DNA of 64,000 nt from Cymbidium sinense (lineage: Eukaryota; Streptophyta; Magnoliopsida; Asparagales; Orchidaceae). A program made the translations under genes and the position numbers. Shown here in pieces: positions 1 to 12,593 of the stretch. The stretch lies in the NCBI GenBank assembly GCA_021442155.1, contig CM038214.1, forward strand, positions 56,762,514-56,826,513, read 5' to 3'. The notes under the pieces were generated by a model. That model saw only the letters and a program-made list of their open reading frames with translations, searched no databases and was not told where the DNA came from. Numbering within the stretch: position 1 is the stretch's first letter; each line of letters opens with the position of its first letter.

Positions 1-480
1 ATATGTTTTTAATAGGGAACAAATTCAGATTCAACATTTCTTCTTTTTGATTTCATCAACCAAGTAGCACACCAAGTTTTCTAAGATACAATCTACGACA
101 TAGATAAAAAATGAGCATGCATAGAGCAAATCAAAAACCCAAGATAACTAGAACCATCTTTATTATAAAGACACAGTTCCATAAGCATCAAATCAGTTTG
201 ACCCTTCTTTAGTTTCTCTAGTTCCCATCAGAACCACCCTCGTCTCTCGAGTAGCGGGATCCACCATCATATACTTGATCTATCCCTCCACCACCACCAT
301 GGTTGTAACCTCCGATGCTCCTCCCGCCTCCATAACCACCACCATGGCTGTAACATCCGACGCTCCAACCGCCTCCATAACCACCACCTCCATAACCATC
401 AGCATGTCTAGAACCATAAGCACTGCCAGATCCCCCACCTCTAGATCCTACCTCCATAACCACCATGTCCATATCCATAG
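1..480 (-). pseudogene. GRP cassette 1: 3' fragment of a glycine-rich RNA-binding protein gene
   Basis: Read on the minus strand this holds a Gly-rich C-terminal tail (478 down to the stop at 218-220), then about 215 bp of 3'UTR and a short A-rich end near position 5-13. The tail has GGY/GGGR/YNHGGGG blocks and ends in YDGGSRYSR followed by a GGSDGN stop, the layout of plant RRM-type glycine-rich RNA-binding proteins. Unlike the other copies, the reading frame is open across the whole tail (86 codons), but the RRM-end segment NGQNLDGRNIT is missing: the frame begins in a rearranged MDMDM stretch next to telomere-like repeat. The Gly tail is longer than in other copies. With no RRM and no promoter it is best called a pseudogene fragment. 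Expression cannot be judged from sequence. Confidence 0.72.
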
Positions 481-3400
481 TAGGGTTAGGTTTATGGTTT
501 AGGGTTAGGGTTTATGGTTTATGGTTTAGGGTTTAATGTTTAGGCTCTAGGGTTTATAGTTTTTTAGGGTTTAATGTTTAGTGTTTAGGGATAGCTTATG
601 ATTTAAAGTTAGTTTAGGGTTTAGGGCTTAGGGTTTAGAGTTTTAGCATTTAGGGTTTAGTGTTTAGGGTTTAGGGTTTAGGGTTTAGGGTTTAAGGTTT
701 ATGGTTTGTGTTTAAGGCTTAGGGTTTAGGGTTTAGGGTTTAGGGTTTTAGGGTTTGGGGTTGTTTAGGGTTTAGGGTTTAGGGTTTAAGGTTTAAGGTT
801 TAGGGTTTATTGTTTAGGGTTTAGAGTTTAGGGTTTTTATTATTTAGGGTTTAAGGTTTAGGTTTTTGTTATTTTTTTTTAAATTAAGTAAATGTGTAGG
901 TTTAAGTTTATTTACTTTATTTTTTATTTATTTTAGTTTATTTTATTTTTTGTTTTTATTGCGATTTATTTTTATTTTTATTTAGTTTAGTTTATTTTTT
1001 TAGGTTTATTTATTTTAATTTATTTTTAAGTTTTAGAAATAGGTTTAGGTTTATTTTTTAGTTTACTCTTATTTTTAATTTATTTTTTATTTTTTTGTTT
1101 CTATTTTATTTTTTTAGGTTTAGGTTTTAGGTTTCTATTTTAGGTCCATTTTTAGATTTTACTTTTGTTTAGGTTTAGGTTTATTTTTAGTTTATTTTAT
1201 TTTATTTAGTTTAGGTTTAGGTTTAGGTTTTGTTTATTTTGGGGTTAGGTTTAGGTTTTATTTATTTTAGTTTAGTTTATTTTAGTTTAGGTTTATTACA
1301 ATTTGTTTACTTTAAATTTTTTTAGTTTTAGGTTTTTTTAGTTTAGGGTGTAGGTTTAATTTTTTATTTATTTTTAGGTTTATTATTTAGGTTTAGGTTT
1401 CTAATCAATTTTTATTTATTTTATTTTAGTTTTAATTAATGTTTATTTTAGGTTTAGTTTTTATTTTATTTAGGTTTTTTTTTTTTTTAGGTTTATTTTA
1501 TATTTTATTTTAGTTTAGGATTTTATTTATTTTATTTTAGATTAGTTTTAAATTTTTTTTAATTTATTTTATTATTAGGTTTAGGTTTAGGTTTTAGTTT
1601 ATGTTTTAATTTATTTTATTTTATTTAGGTTTAGGTTTTTTATTTATTTATTTTTAAAGTTTTATTTAGTGTAGGTTTAGATTTTTAGGTTTTTAGGGTT
1701 TAGGATTTAGGGTTTGGGGTTTTAGGGTTTAGGGTTTAAGGTTTAGGGTTTATGGTTTTAGATTTTAGGGTTCAGGATTTAGGATTTAGGGTTTGTGGTT
1801 TAATGTTTAGGGTTTAGGGTTTTAGTATTTAGAGTTTAAATTAGGGTTTAGGTTTTAGGTTTAGGAGTTTAAGGGTTTAAGGTTTAAGTTTAGGTTTATG
1901 GTTTAAGGTTTAGGGTTTAGGGTTTAGGGTTTTAAGGTTTAGGTTTTTAAGTTTTAAGGCTTAGAGTTAGTGTTTAGGGTTTAGGATTTAGTGTTTGGGC
2001 TTTAGTGTTTAAAGTTTTTAGGAGTCAGGGTTTAGGGTTTAAGGTTAACTTATGGTTTATGGTTAGTTCAGGATTTAAGAGTTAGGGTTTTGGGTTTAGG
2101 GTAAGGGTTTAAGATTTAGGGTTTATTGTTTGGGTTTAGGATTTAGGGTTTAGGGTTTAGGGTCGTTTAAGTTTGGGGTTTAGGGTTTAGTGTTTACAAT
2201 TTAAGGTTAGGGTTATGGTTAGGGTTCAGGGTTTAGGGTTTAGGGTTTAAGATTTAGGGTTTAGGGTGTTAAGGATTAGGGTATAGGATTTAGGGATTTT
2301 TATTTTATTATTTTTTATGTATTTATTATTTAAATTAAGTAAACCGATAGGTTTCAGTTTATTTATTTTATTTAGTTTATTTTCTAGTTATTTTAGGTTA
2401 TTTTATTTTTTAAATTTTTTTATTGGCTTATTTTTATTTTTATTTAGTTTATTTTATTTATTTTAAGTTTGATTATTTTAGTTTAGGTTTTTTGTTTTAG
2501 TTTATTTTTTCAGTTTTGGTTTAGGTTTAGGTTTACTTTTTAGTTTAGTTTTATTTTTATTTTATCTTTTACGTTTAGTTTTTTTAAGGTTTAAGTTTAG
2601 GTTTTTAAGGTTTAGGGTTTAGGGTTTAGGGTTTAAGGTTTAGTGTTTAGACTTTTAGGGTTTAGGGTTAGCTTAGAGTTTAGGGTTAGTTTAGTGTTTA
2701 GGGTTTAGGATTTTAGGGTTTTGGGTATGGGTTTAGGATTTAGGGTTTAAGGTTTAGGTTTAGGGTTTAGAACTTAGGTTTTAGGGCTTAGGGTTTTAGG
2801 GTTTAGGGTTATTTAGGTTTTGAGGTTTAGGTTTAGGGTTTAGGGTTAGAGTTTAGGGTTTAGGGTTTAAAGTTTAGGATTTAGGGTTTAGGGTATTTAA
2901 GGTTTAGGGTTTAGGGTTTTTTTATTTAATTATTTATTATTTTATTTTTTTATTTAAATTAAGTAAACCATTAGGTTTATGTTTATTTAGTTTATTTTTA
3001 ATTTATGTTAGCTTATTTTATTTAGGTTTAATTTTATTTTTATTTAATTTAGTTTATTTATTTTAGGTTTATTTATTTTAGTTTAGGTTTTTTATTTTAG
3101 TTTTTTTTTATTTTCAGTTTAGGTTTAAGTTTAGGTTTATTTTTTAGTTTAGTTTTATTTTTATTTTATTTTTTAGGTTTATGTTTTTTTTTTATGTTTA
3201 GGATTAGGTTTTGATTTTATTTTGTTAGGTTTAGGTTTTAGGTTTTTATTTTAGCTTTATTTTTATGTTTTATTTTTTAGTTTAGGTTTAGGTTAATTTT
3301 TAGTTTATTTTATTTTATTTAGTTTAGGTTTAGGTTTAGGTTTAGGTTTAGTTTATTTTAAGTTTAGGTTTTATTTATTTTTTTTAGATTTATTTAATTT

Positions 3401-3868
3401 TGTTACTTTTATTTTTATTTTAAGTTTAAGTTTTTCTTTTTAGTATAGGGTTTAGGTTTTATTTTTATTTATTTTTTGGTTTATTTTTTAGGTTTAGGTT
3501 TCTATTTAGTTTTTATTTTATTTTATTTTTGGTTTATTTTAGATTTAGTTTTTATTTTATTAAGGTTTTTTATTTTTAATTTTATTTTCTTTTTAAATTT
3601 AGTTTAGGTTTTTATTTATTTTATTTTATTTTAGTTTTTTTTATTTTTTTTATTTTTAGGTTTAGGTTTTAGTTTTGGTTTTTATTTTATTTTATTTTAT
3701 TTATTTTATTTTATTTAGGTTTAGGTTTATTTATTTATTTTATTTTTAGGTTTTATTAAGTTTAAGTTTAGGTTTTTAGGTTTTTAGGTTTTTAGGGTTT
3801 AGGGTTTACGATTTAGTTTTTAGGGTTTACGATTAGTTTAGGATTTAGGGTTTAGGGTTTAGGGTTCA
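481..3868. repeat. Telomere-like and AT-rich repeat interval with three anchor units
   Basis: Degenerate TTTAGGG (481-870, 1691-2300, 2601-2925, 3771-3868) alternates with AT-rich TTTAGG/TTTATTTTA blocks (871-1690, 2301-2600, 2926-3770). Each AT block opens with a version of the anchor AATTAAGTAAAC, near 881, 2333 and 2957. Perfect TTTAGGG runs are only about four to five units long (for example around 661-700). C is nearly absent from the + strand. No gene is visible. Confidence 0.88.
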
Positions 3869-3874
3869 GTGTTT

Positions 3875-5474
3875 TTTCTGGGAAAAGTTAGAATTTTATT
3901 ACCATAAAAGGAAAAGATTTGATGTCCTTAATAGGGGTAAAGCTCAAAGTTTTATTGCTCTCAGAACTACAAGAAACCTAAAGAGCTAAACCCCATTAAG
4001 TACAATAAAAAAGGAAAATAAAACAAAAGAAAAAGAAAAACAATGCAATAGCTAAGAAGCATATGAGAAAAAGACATAGAATAAGACTATTACAGCTCAT
4101 GAAAGCAGTAAAAGGACTAGTCAGCAACAACTCTTAATCCCTTTGAGAAAGCAAGATAAGCAAGATCCATAGCAACAACACTTGAGTTGGTAGTAAAACT
4201 CATTCTATCACGTAAAGTACCAACACAAAAGAATTGCAAAACACTACAAAGGCAATAATCATAGCTCAAGGGAAAAGGATAAAGTAAACAATTTAGAGAG
4301 AGCTGAGAAAGAGAAGGCTTGAGAAAGAGAAGGATAAAGTAAACACCACAAAGCATCTATCCTCATACCAATCAAAAGAGAAAACAACCAACAAAAAGAA
4401 AACATCAACCCAAACTAGGAAAACAACAAAAAAGAATTGAAAAATCCAAAGCTAAGCAAATCCTGAAGAGACCAATAGCTGCCACCCAACAACCAACCAT
4501 AGTAGCAGAAGTTCCAAATCAGTAAAGGAGCAGCCAGCCCAAATAAGAGGTTAACCCAATATGGAGCCCAGAATAGAGGGAAAGAACAACAGGAATAGCC
4601 ACAACCCACCTGGAGATCTAAAAAAATCCAAGAAACAAAATTGGTAGTCACTCAACTAGAGAAAAAACCAAGGTAGAAAAGGCCAAGGAGAACCAAGCAA
4701 AAATAAGCAGCAAATCAGTGAGGAAAGGAATAAGGCCAGAGGCAAATAAAGTCCCTTCCAAACCCTATAGAGCAAACAATCATCACAAAAGAGAAAATAG
4801 GAAGGCAATAACCAAAAAAAAGCTACCTCCAATCCACAAGGCAGAGGGAAAAACCAAATAGTAGAAGGCCCCAATCGAAACTAGGAGATGAGAACAACAA
4901 CCACCAAAAAGCCCAAAACTAAGCCAAACCAGAAGAGACCAATAGTAGCCATGAAAAATGACCACCCATAATAGTCAGGTAGATGGAAGAAGCAAATAGT
5001 AGCATCCAACAGAACCAACCATAGCAGTTGAAAATCCAATTGAAATAAGGTAATATCCAGCCTAAACTAGAGGTAAATCCAAGATCAATTAGTATAAAGG
5101 GGTAGGCCAAAATCAAGCATAGCCATAACCTAATAGGAGACCCCCAAAACATCACTAGCTGTGTGACAAAAGAAGCATAACATGAGCTATAGAAATAAAA
5201 CCACTAGTCTTAGAGGATAGGAAAATCCATTAAAAATAACACCCTATGACCTAAATAAGGGTTAGTCAAGTATATAATGGGGTAAAGAGGAAGGGGGTTT
5301 AAGTTTAGAAATAAACTAAAACCAAGAAGGCAGCTTTCATATAAAGTGAGATTGACCAGGAACCTAAAAAAATGGTAAAAACCACTTCCTCGTGAGGGAA
5401 GTACAAAAAAAAACAACCAAAAAATATACTGAATAAAACCACCATAGTAATATGATCAGTAAAATAGCCAAAAG
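3875..5474 (-). other. LINE 3' region (3'UTR), G+T-rich on the sense strand
   Basis: Follows the ORF2 stop at 5,475. In sense orientation it is rich in TGG/TTG/CTT and has open frames of 60-78 codons full of Trp, Leu, Phe and Gly, but these do not match between copies in frame or length and look compositional. The last ~500 bp (3,875-4,375) match the ends of the three truncated type-A copies near 19.6, 23.1 and 34.0 kb, which helps define the 3' terminus. Confidence 0.75.
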
Positions 5475-8400
5475 TTAAAATCTGAGGTAAGGCAGTTCAG
5501 TGTTATCCAGATTGACCAAACTATGCAAATGCTTAAGAAAGCTATGTTTATCAAATAGAGTGAGCTCTTTTAATTTAGCTCCTAAATTAGCCAGGAAATT
5601 AGCACAAGCATTACCTTCATTTTGAATGTAAGAAATTTTGTAGCAAACTTGAGAAAGAAGCTTTTTAGTGTGATTAAGAAGATAAAATAAGTTAGCATTC
5701 CCCATTTTATTTGTATTGAGCATATCAAGTAAAAGAAGAGAATCAACTTTAATCCAAATATTAAAGAGGCCTTTGCTTAAGAAAATATCAATAGCTTTAT
5801 TAACAGCCATGAGCTCAGCATAAATAATAGATCAAGCTTTGGGGTGGTAGGCAAAAGCACAAATGACAGTACCTTTAGAATCCTTAAGAATTCCACCACA
5901 ACCATATTTGTTCGGGGAAACAGAACCATCCATATTGATCTTAATAAAATTATCTTTAGGCGTAATCTAATGTATAATCCTAATACTCTTGTAGGAAGGG
6001 TCATCATGCAAAGTGATACCTAATGTTTTAGCCATAAATTTATAACCTCTAAAATGAAGATTACTAATTAAATTTGCATTAAAATAAGCATGGATTTTTT
6101 CTTTAGTTCTAGGAAGGATCCTTTTATGGGATAGGGATGCATTGATATTTACAATCATTTCTATCCATACTAATGAATCAAATAAGGGTAATAGAAATTA
6201 AAACTTTCAAATGACCTTTCACAGTTTTATGAAACAAACTTCAAGAAGTTGATATAACGAAAGAGAGCCATGAAAATAGTTAGTGTTAAATAAATCATCA
6301 TACCATATCCAAAGTTTGGAAGCAATAACATCATTGAAAAAAACATGATTAACATTTTATATATGAAAGGAACAATAGCACTTGGAAGGTAAATAAAACC
6401 CTTTAAGCCAGAGCAAGGAATCTACAGGAATGAAGTTATTCAAAATATTCCAAGCGAAAAAAGAATAAGAAATGGGAATGATATTGTTCAAATGTTTAAT
6501 GAAAACATTAGAGGTTTTTTTATTTATTTCTAATAAAATTCCAAACCTCTTTAAGAATAAAATATCCATTATAAGAGAGCTTGAAAAGAATTTGATTAGG
6601 TTTATTAAAAAAGATAGTGATGTTGCAAAACTTGTCAAAAATAGAAATAGGAATGTAGTTCTCAAGTTTGTTTTTATTCCAATTATTATTAAGCTAAAAA
6701 GAGTTAACTTTGATAGTAGCAGTAGAGTGTGTAGATAAAGGGAGTCAATAGAGCAATTGCCAATCCAATTATCTTTCCAAAAGAAAGAAGAAATTGAATG
6801 AATACCCCAAGATATTAAGGATTCAACAACCCATTTAATGGAGCAAAGCCTTTTCCAAACCGGAGAGTCACCAACTTTATAAGCATAGATAAGATGGTTT
6901 TTACCTTGGTAATATTTTTCCATCATATTAGCCCAAAGTCTATCATTATTTCTAAAATTCCACTAGAGCATATGAGAGAAGGCAGTCATAATTTCACAAA
7001 TAGGTTTGCAACCAAGACCACCTTCACCCAATAGATCACAACATTTATGCTAGGATGTCCAATGCATTCTTTTAATAGAATTATTGGATCCCCAAAAAAA
7101 TTTATTAAGCAAGCGATCAATTCTAATAAGAGTAGAATTAGTGGGAATACTAGTTTGAATCAAATAAAGAGGCATAAAATTTAGAGAATTGAGAGTTCTT
7201 TTAAGAATAGTGAGCTTGTCACCAAAGGAAAGTAAATGGAATTCCCAAACAAAGATTTTATTTAAAATTTTTTGAATCAACTCATCAAATAGATGGGCTT
7301 GTTTTGGACCTTTAAATAAAGTAGCACCCAAGTACTTAAGAGGTAAGTGTTGATGTTTAAGTTTAGTGTATGTCGAATTTGATTGATTTTATTAGTAGAG
7401 ATACTTGAAGAAATAATAAAATAGCTTTTGTTATCATTGATAGGACTACTTTCTCTACCAAATTTATTTAAAAAAATCTTGAGGTTCTTGATATGTTGAA
7501 TAGAAGCCTTCCAAAAAATAATAAAATCATATACAAAGCTTAAGTACGAAATAGGAAGACCACCAAGAGTTCTATAGTACATACTAGGATTGTTTAAAAA
7601 TAACTAGTTGATGCTCCTAGATAAGTACTCAACAATAATAATAAATAAAGTAGGAGATAAAGGATCCCCTTGTCTTAAGCCATTAGAAGAAGGAAAGAAG
7701 CCCAAAGTATCCCTATTAAAAAAATAGAAAACCAGACATTATTAATATAATTTTAATAAGAAAAGTAAATTTATCAGAAAACCCAAATAAATTTAGAATA
7801 TGGAAAAGGAAATCCCAAGAGATATTATCAAAATCTTTGGTAATATCTAACTTGAAAAGAATGTTTCCACCTCTAGTCTTAGCATCTAAGCCATGAATTA
7901 ATTCTTGGGCAAGTAAAATGTTATCAGAAAAGATCTACCTCTAACAAAACCAGTTTGGTTGAGATTGATTACCTTATGAAGTAAAGGACTAAGCCTATTG
8001 GCAAGAATTTTGGAAATCTGCTTATTGAAGAAGGTGCAAAGACTAATAGGTCTAAAATTACTCTAATAGTCTAGATTATCTTTCTAAGGTATAAGAACAA
8101 TAGAAGTGCTAGAAAAATATCTAAGAAAAGGATTACCATTAAAAAAAATCAACCACATCATCAATCAAATCTTTTTTAAAAATAAACCAACAATTTTGAA
8201 AAAATTGAGTAGTGGAACGCTCCAAACTGTTAACATAATCTATGTTCATGCTATTAAGAAGTTTAAAAATTTCATCTTCATTAGGCATAATAGTAAGCAA
8301 ATCATTATCATCATTTGTAATAATAAAAGGAATTAAGTGTGATTTAGAAATAGCTTCATAAGAGCAACTCTTATTAAGCATATTTCTAAAGTAATTAATA

Positions 8401-9524
8401 ACCAAATCCTTAATATCATTATTCTCCATAATCCATTCTCCATTATCATCTTTATTTTTTTTGAATATTATTTAAAGCTCTATTTTTATTAACTAAAGCA
8501 TGGAAATACCTAGTGTTCCTGTCACCATCTGTAATATGTTTACTAGAAACTTTTTGATGTCAATAAGTCTCTTCCATATTTTGAAAATTAACAAGTTTAT
8601 CTTTCACCTCAATCATTTCCTTAATCTTAGAAGGATCAGGCATAATAGAGACCTCAAGATCACAAACCATTTTTTTCCATATCTTTGATATTACCAAAAA
8701 GGTTTATAAAATAATGCATGTTCCACCAACCCAACTTTTGCTTAAGTGTTTTAAGCTTAAACGAAAGTATATTCATCCCCATAATCAAATTATCAAGATG
8801 TAAAGGAGCTTTCCAATTGTTAGGCACAACATTAAAAAAATCAATATGCTGAATCCACATGTTCTGAAATCAAAAAAGAGAGAAAATTTTTAATCTATTA
8901 GAATTATCTTTAACAGAAATCAAAAGAGAAGCATGATCAGACAAGGTTATGCTTAAATGATTGATAGAAGTAATATGCCATTGAGTAATCCAATGACTTA
9001 TAAAAAGAATCTGATTGAACCTTTGTCATAGTCTAGAGTTTTGCCAAGTATAATTAGAACCTTTAAAACCAATATCAATCAAATTACAATCAAGGATCAT
9101 ATTAGAAAATTCTTCCATAGAATGAATGTTAGGAGAGAAACCACCACTTAGTTCAGAAGTGAATAAAATAGTGTTAAAATCACCACCAACAAACCAAGGT
9201 TTTTTGATAGAGGTAGCAAAATTCCTTAAATTATGCCAAAGATTATTTCTACTAGATCTAAGCCCAAAACACAATAATCACCATAAGAGATTTGAGCATT
9301 GACAACTTGTTAAAAATCATCAAGAATAGAAACCTCTATAAAGTTATTCCAAAAACACCAAATCTATTACTGACATTAGTGAAAAATTTATTGAAACGGA
9401 TCATTCTAGCAACATGGTTAATTTTGTTAGCATGAATAAGATGATTACGATAAAGATTTCTAATATGGTTACAAATAGAGAGGGTAGCGATCCCTCTAAC
9501 ATTCTAAATAATAAAATTAAACAT
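5475..9524 (-). pseudogene. LINE ORF2 remnant: endonuclease, reverse transcriptase, zf-RVT, RNase H
   Basis: The start is taken at the Met codon 9,522-9,524 (MFNFII then a stop where the sister copy has Trp, then NVRGIATL). Endonuclease: PWFVGGDFNTIL near 9,190 and SDHA near 8,935. Linker: MWIQHIDF near 8,860. Reverse transcriptase: FRNMLN near 8,390, KLDITKDFD near 7,840 (motif A, catalytic Asp kept), [10 protein letters not shown] near 7,665, and SFVYDFIIF near 7,530 where the catalytic FADD box should be, so one active-site Asp is replaced by Tyr. A zf-RVT-like FLPSKCYC-type segment (WLKGFYLPSKCYC) is near 6,390. RNase H (5,935-5,475) keeps DGS, AELMA and the third acidic site (VDSLLLL) but has an in-frame TGA before SIIYAELMA. 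About 1,350 codons in all, the usual plant LINE length, broken by stops and frameshifts. Confidence 0.9.
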
Positions 9525-9552
9525 AAATAAATAAAATGGGGTTAAGAAAAGG

Positions 9553-10720
9553 TTAATTAAGAGAGGAGAGGGAGGTCGTAACTGATCTAGTGTTTCTTGG
9601 TAATTTGGGAGAGAAATGTTTAACATTTTTTCTATTTTTAGCATGATAAGTTTGGAAATCATTTTCTTTTCTCATATAATCATCATTCAAGAAGGATTTA
9701 GCAACATTAGTCATAGATTTAAGAGAAATCTCTTGATTAGAATTGAGCTCTTCTTCTTCCAAGACATTAGAATATTTAAAGCCAAATGAGCATTAGGAAT
9801 AGGAAGAGAGGGAGCAGAAACATATTTATTTAGAGGCAAGTGTGAACACCTAGCCCTTCTGCTTCATGACCCAAATTATTAGACAAAGCCAAATCTTTAT
9901 GACAATTTAAATCATCCTGAATCTAGAAAATAGAATCAATTTTATCAACCTGAATATCATGAGGTATTAAATCCATATTCTCCATATTCTCCATTGAATT
10001 TGAATGATGAATAACATTAATATCCTCATTTATATTCTCAACCAAAGCTTTATTTTCATCAATCAAAGCTAGCAAAGATGCAGGGATTGAATTAGAGGAA
10101 ACAAAATTGTCATCCAAAAGTTTAGAAAAACTATTATTATTCACATTATAAGCCTTCATTTGCATAGAAGAAGTTAGATGTAAAACAGCCTTATTAGGAA
10201 CATTCAAAAATTCCTTTTTTAAGTAGCATTTTGATATTTAACAGTGATCGACCTATGGTCAGGAATAGAAGTTTCCTTAACAGGGATCTTCTTTTTTAGG
10301 TGAGGATGAAAAATGAAATATTTAGAATAATCATGCCCGTGGATTTTATAGTGAGAAAATAGATAAGGAGATTTTTAAATTCAATTCTTTGAATATATCC
10401 ATAATTTTCAAATCCCATCTAGATTTCTTTGGGGTGTTTCTTCATAATGTCCAATTCAATAAGGATTTTAGCCACTAAAGATGAGATTTTGTAGTTATTG
10501 CCTAATCAATTTGCAATGACCGACTAAATAAAGCACCCACAATAAAAAGGAATTGATGGTTAATGAAATGAATTCACATATTGGGGAGAGAAATCTAAAC
10601 TGGAACATATTTGAATGATTTCAAACCAGTCGAAGGAAAGTTAGTTGATGTCCAAGCATGATCCATAGGATCCTTCAATTTTCCCCAAAGAATCATCAGG
10701 GAAGATGCCAAGCCACGATG
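9553..10720 (-). pseudogene. LINE ORF1 remnant (DUF4283-like, knuckle degraded)
   Basis: Upstream of ORF2 and separated from it by about 30 bp. Best pieces are 10,207-9,923 (Asn/Asp-rich linker) and 9,762-9,553 (C-terminal basic tail ending NTRSVTTSLSSLN). Further upstream (about 10,700-10,300) broken frames carry KSFKYVPV, VGALF and HPKEIWMGFENYGYIQ, matching the C-terminal half of the DUF4283-type RNA-binding domain of plant LINE ORF1. The N-terminal half and an intact CCHC knuckle are not seen. It would bind element RNA in a live copy; this one has many stops. Confidence 0.75.
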
Positions 10721-10885
10721 CCACTCCAATGAAGACACGAAATAGGCCAGTGGCCATTGATTCAAGAAGGAATCCAGTGAGAATCAAGCAAAATAGTTAG
10801 CAAGTAGCAGCCAGAAAGTTGAAAATGAGAGGGGGAAAGGGAAATTGCCAGAGCACAAGGATGAGGGCTCAGGTAACAATATTTT

Positions 10886-11100
10886 GGGTTTTTTGGTTTT
10901 AGCTTAAGGTTTAAGTTTTGTTTTGTTTAGTGTTTAGGTTTAGTTTAGGTTTAGGTTTAGGTTTAGGGTTTAGGTTTAGGTTTAGGTTTAAGATCTAGGG
11001 TTTAGGGTTTAGGGTTTAGGTTTAGGGATTATGTTTAGGGTTTAAGGATAAGGGTTTAGTTAGTTTAGGTTTAGGGCCTAGTGTAAGCTTTAGGTTTAAG
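10886..11100. repeat. Telomere-like repeat beside the LINE 5' end
   Basis: TTTAGG and TTTAGGG variants in tandem immediately after the ORF1 side of the LINE. No gene seen. Confidence 0.85.
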
Positions 11101-11765
11101 CTCAGGTTTGGATTTAGGGTTTAAGTTTGGCCTGGCTAGATTCTAGGCCTTAGGTTTAGTTTAGGCCAGGGCCTGCCTCAGGGCCTCATTAGCCTGGCTC
11201 AGCCAGCCCAGCCCAGCCTGGGCCCAGGCCTCAAGGCCCAGGGCTCAGCCTGATCAAGACTCAGCCCAGGCCTGGCCCAGGCCTGTTCAGGCCCAGCCCA
11301 GGCCCAGGGCCTAAACCCAGGCTCAGCCTGGGCCCAGCTCAGCTCAGACTCAGGCCCAGGGCCCAGTTAGCTCAGGGCCCAGGCCCAGGCCTGCCCAGGC
11401 CTTCAGGCCCAGGGCCCAGCCTCAGGCCCAGGGCCCATACTGGCCTTAAGCAAGCTCAGCCCAGGCCTTGGGCCCTGGCTTAGCCTAGGGCCTCAGGATC
11501 AGCCTGTGGCTCAGCCTAAGCCTAGGGCCTCAGACTCAGTCCCAGCCGAGACCCAGGCCTTAGCCCAGGCTCAGCCCAGGGCTCAGCCTGGGCCCAGGCC
11601 CAGACTTAGGGCCTGGCCTCAGGGTCAAAGCCCAGGGCCCTTAGGCCTGCTTAGGCCTCAGGCTCAGACTCAGGCTCAGCCAGCTAGGCCTCATGCCTAG
11701 GGCCTCAGCTCAGGGCCTGGTGGCCCAGTTTAGGCCTCAGTTTCAGTTTCAGGGTTTAAGGTTTA
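11101..11765. repeat. GC-rich CCCAGG/CTCAGG repeat block
   Basis: A block of 6-7-bp repeats such as GCCCAGG, CTCAGCC and GGCCTCAGG, many joined as the palindrome CCTGGGCCCAGG. It merges at both ends into TTTAGG repeat, and the units look like TTTAGGG with T changed to C. CpG is almost absent although G+C is high. It creates a short Pro/Ala/Gln-rich open frame (11,506-11,700) that I do not regard as a gene. Confidence 0.85.
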
Positions 11766-12110
11766 GGTTTAGGCTTAGTTTAGGATCAGGTCATAATTTA
11801 GGTTTGTCTGTGGCCCAGGTTTAGGGTCCGTGCTGATGGGGTTTATGGTTTGGCCATGTTAAGTTTAGAGTTTAGGGTTTAGAATACAGAGTTGTGGTTT
11901 TTTTGGTTTAGTTTTAAGGTTTGAGGTAGCTTTTAGGGTTTAGGGTTTAGGGTTTGGGTTTGTGGTTTAGGGTTTTAGGGTTTGTGGTTTGCCTAGGTTT
12001 TATTTAGTATTTTAGGTTTGGTTTTTTGTTTTAGGTTTATGATTTTAGGGCTTAGGGTTGTGGGTTTTTAGGTTTATGGTTGATTTTAGTTTATTTAGGG
12101 TTTAGGTTTT
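11766..12110. repeat. Telomere-like repeat leading into GRP cassette 2
   Basis: Degenerate TTTAGGG with G+T-rich variants (TTTGTGG, GTTTAGG). It ends in a T run that is the complement of the cassette A tail. No gene seen. Confidence 0.8.
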
Positions 12111-12593
12111 TTTAATAAAGAAAAAATTCATATTCAACATTTCTTCTTTTGATTTCACCAACCAAGTAGTGCACCAAGTTTTCTAAGATACAAGTGATGA
12201 CATAGATAAAAAATGAGTATGCATAGAGAAAATCAAAAACCCTAGATAACTAGAACAGTCTCTACAATTAAGACACAGTTCCATAAGTAGTAGATTGGAT
12301 CAGTCGATCATCAATTTTTCCAGTTCCCATCAGAACCACCACTGCCTCTTGAGCAGCGAGATCCGCCATCATATCCCCAATCTATCCCTTCGTGGTGACC
12401 ATGGTTGTAACCTCCATCGCTCCTCCTACCTCCAGAACCACCAATGCTCTGAACACCACCTCCATATCAAGCAACACCTCTAGATCCCTCACCTCCTCTA
12501 TGGTAACCGTTGCCTCTGCCTTCGCCTCTACCGCTAGATCTAGACTGATCCTAGTTGATGTTGATGTTCCTGTCGTCAATGTTCTGCCCATTA
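12111..12593 (-). pseudogene. GRP cassette 2
   Basis: Minus strand from 12,593: NGQNIDDRNININ, a stop, then DQSRSSGRGEG and a Gly-rich tail ending GGSDGNW, followed by 3'UTR and a T run (A tail on the sense strand) at about 12,111. The first segment is the end of an RRM (MNGQ-LDGR-ITVN-AQSR in the plant GRP family). Two stops interrupt it. The boundary with telomere-like repeat (CCTAATAATGGGC on the minus strand) matches the other copies. Confidence 0.78.

Larger units (their letters stand above)
3869..10885 (-). mobile_element. Nearly full-length L1-type LINE (non-LTR retrotransposon), degenerate
   Basis: About 7 kb reading right to left: ORF1 remnants (10,720-9,553), ORF2 remnants (9,524-5,475), then a ~1.6-kb 3' region ending near 3,869 just past a ...GGTAATAAAATTCTAAC end. 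ORF2 has, in order, apurinic-type endonuclease, reverse transcriptase, zf-RVT-like segment and RNase H, the order of plant L1-clade LINEs. Both flanks are telomere-like repeat. I cannot see a clear target-site duplication. Several stops and frameshifts make it non-autonomous. A related copy lies in opposite orientation at 56,513-63,058. Confidence 0.92.

Noticed and set aside
481..870. A true chromosome end or functional telomere
   Set aside because: The repeat is highly degenerate with only short perfect runs, is interrupted by LINEs and cassettes, and continues in both orientations across the window.
11506..11700. Pro/Ala/Gln-rich 64-codon frame
   Set aside because: Generated by the CCCAGG/CTCAGG repeat block; no domain and no gene context.
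11101..11765. CpG island or promoter
   Set aside because: G+C-rich but nearly devoid of CpG and made of tandem repeats.
12111..12593. A functional GRP gene cluster
   Set aside because: Every cassette lacks the first three quarters of the RRM, a start codon and a promoter, and most have stops or frameshifts.
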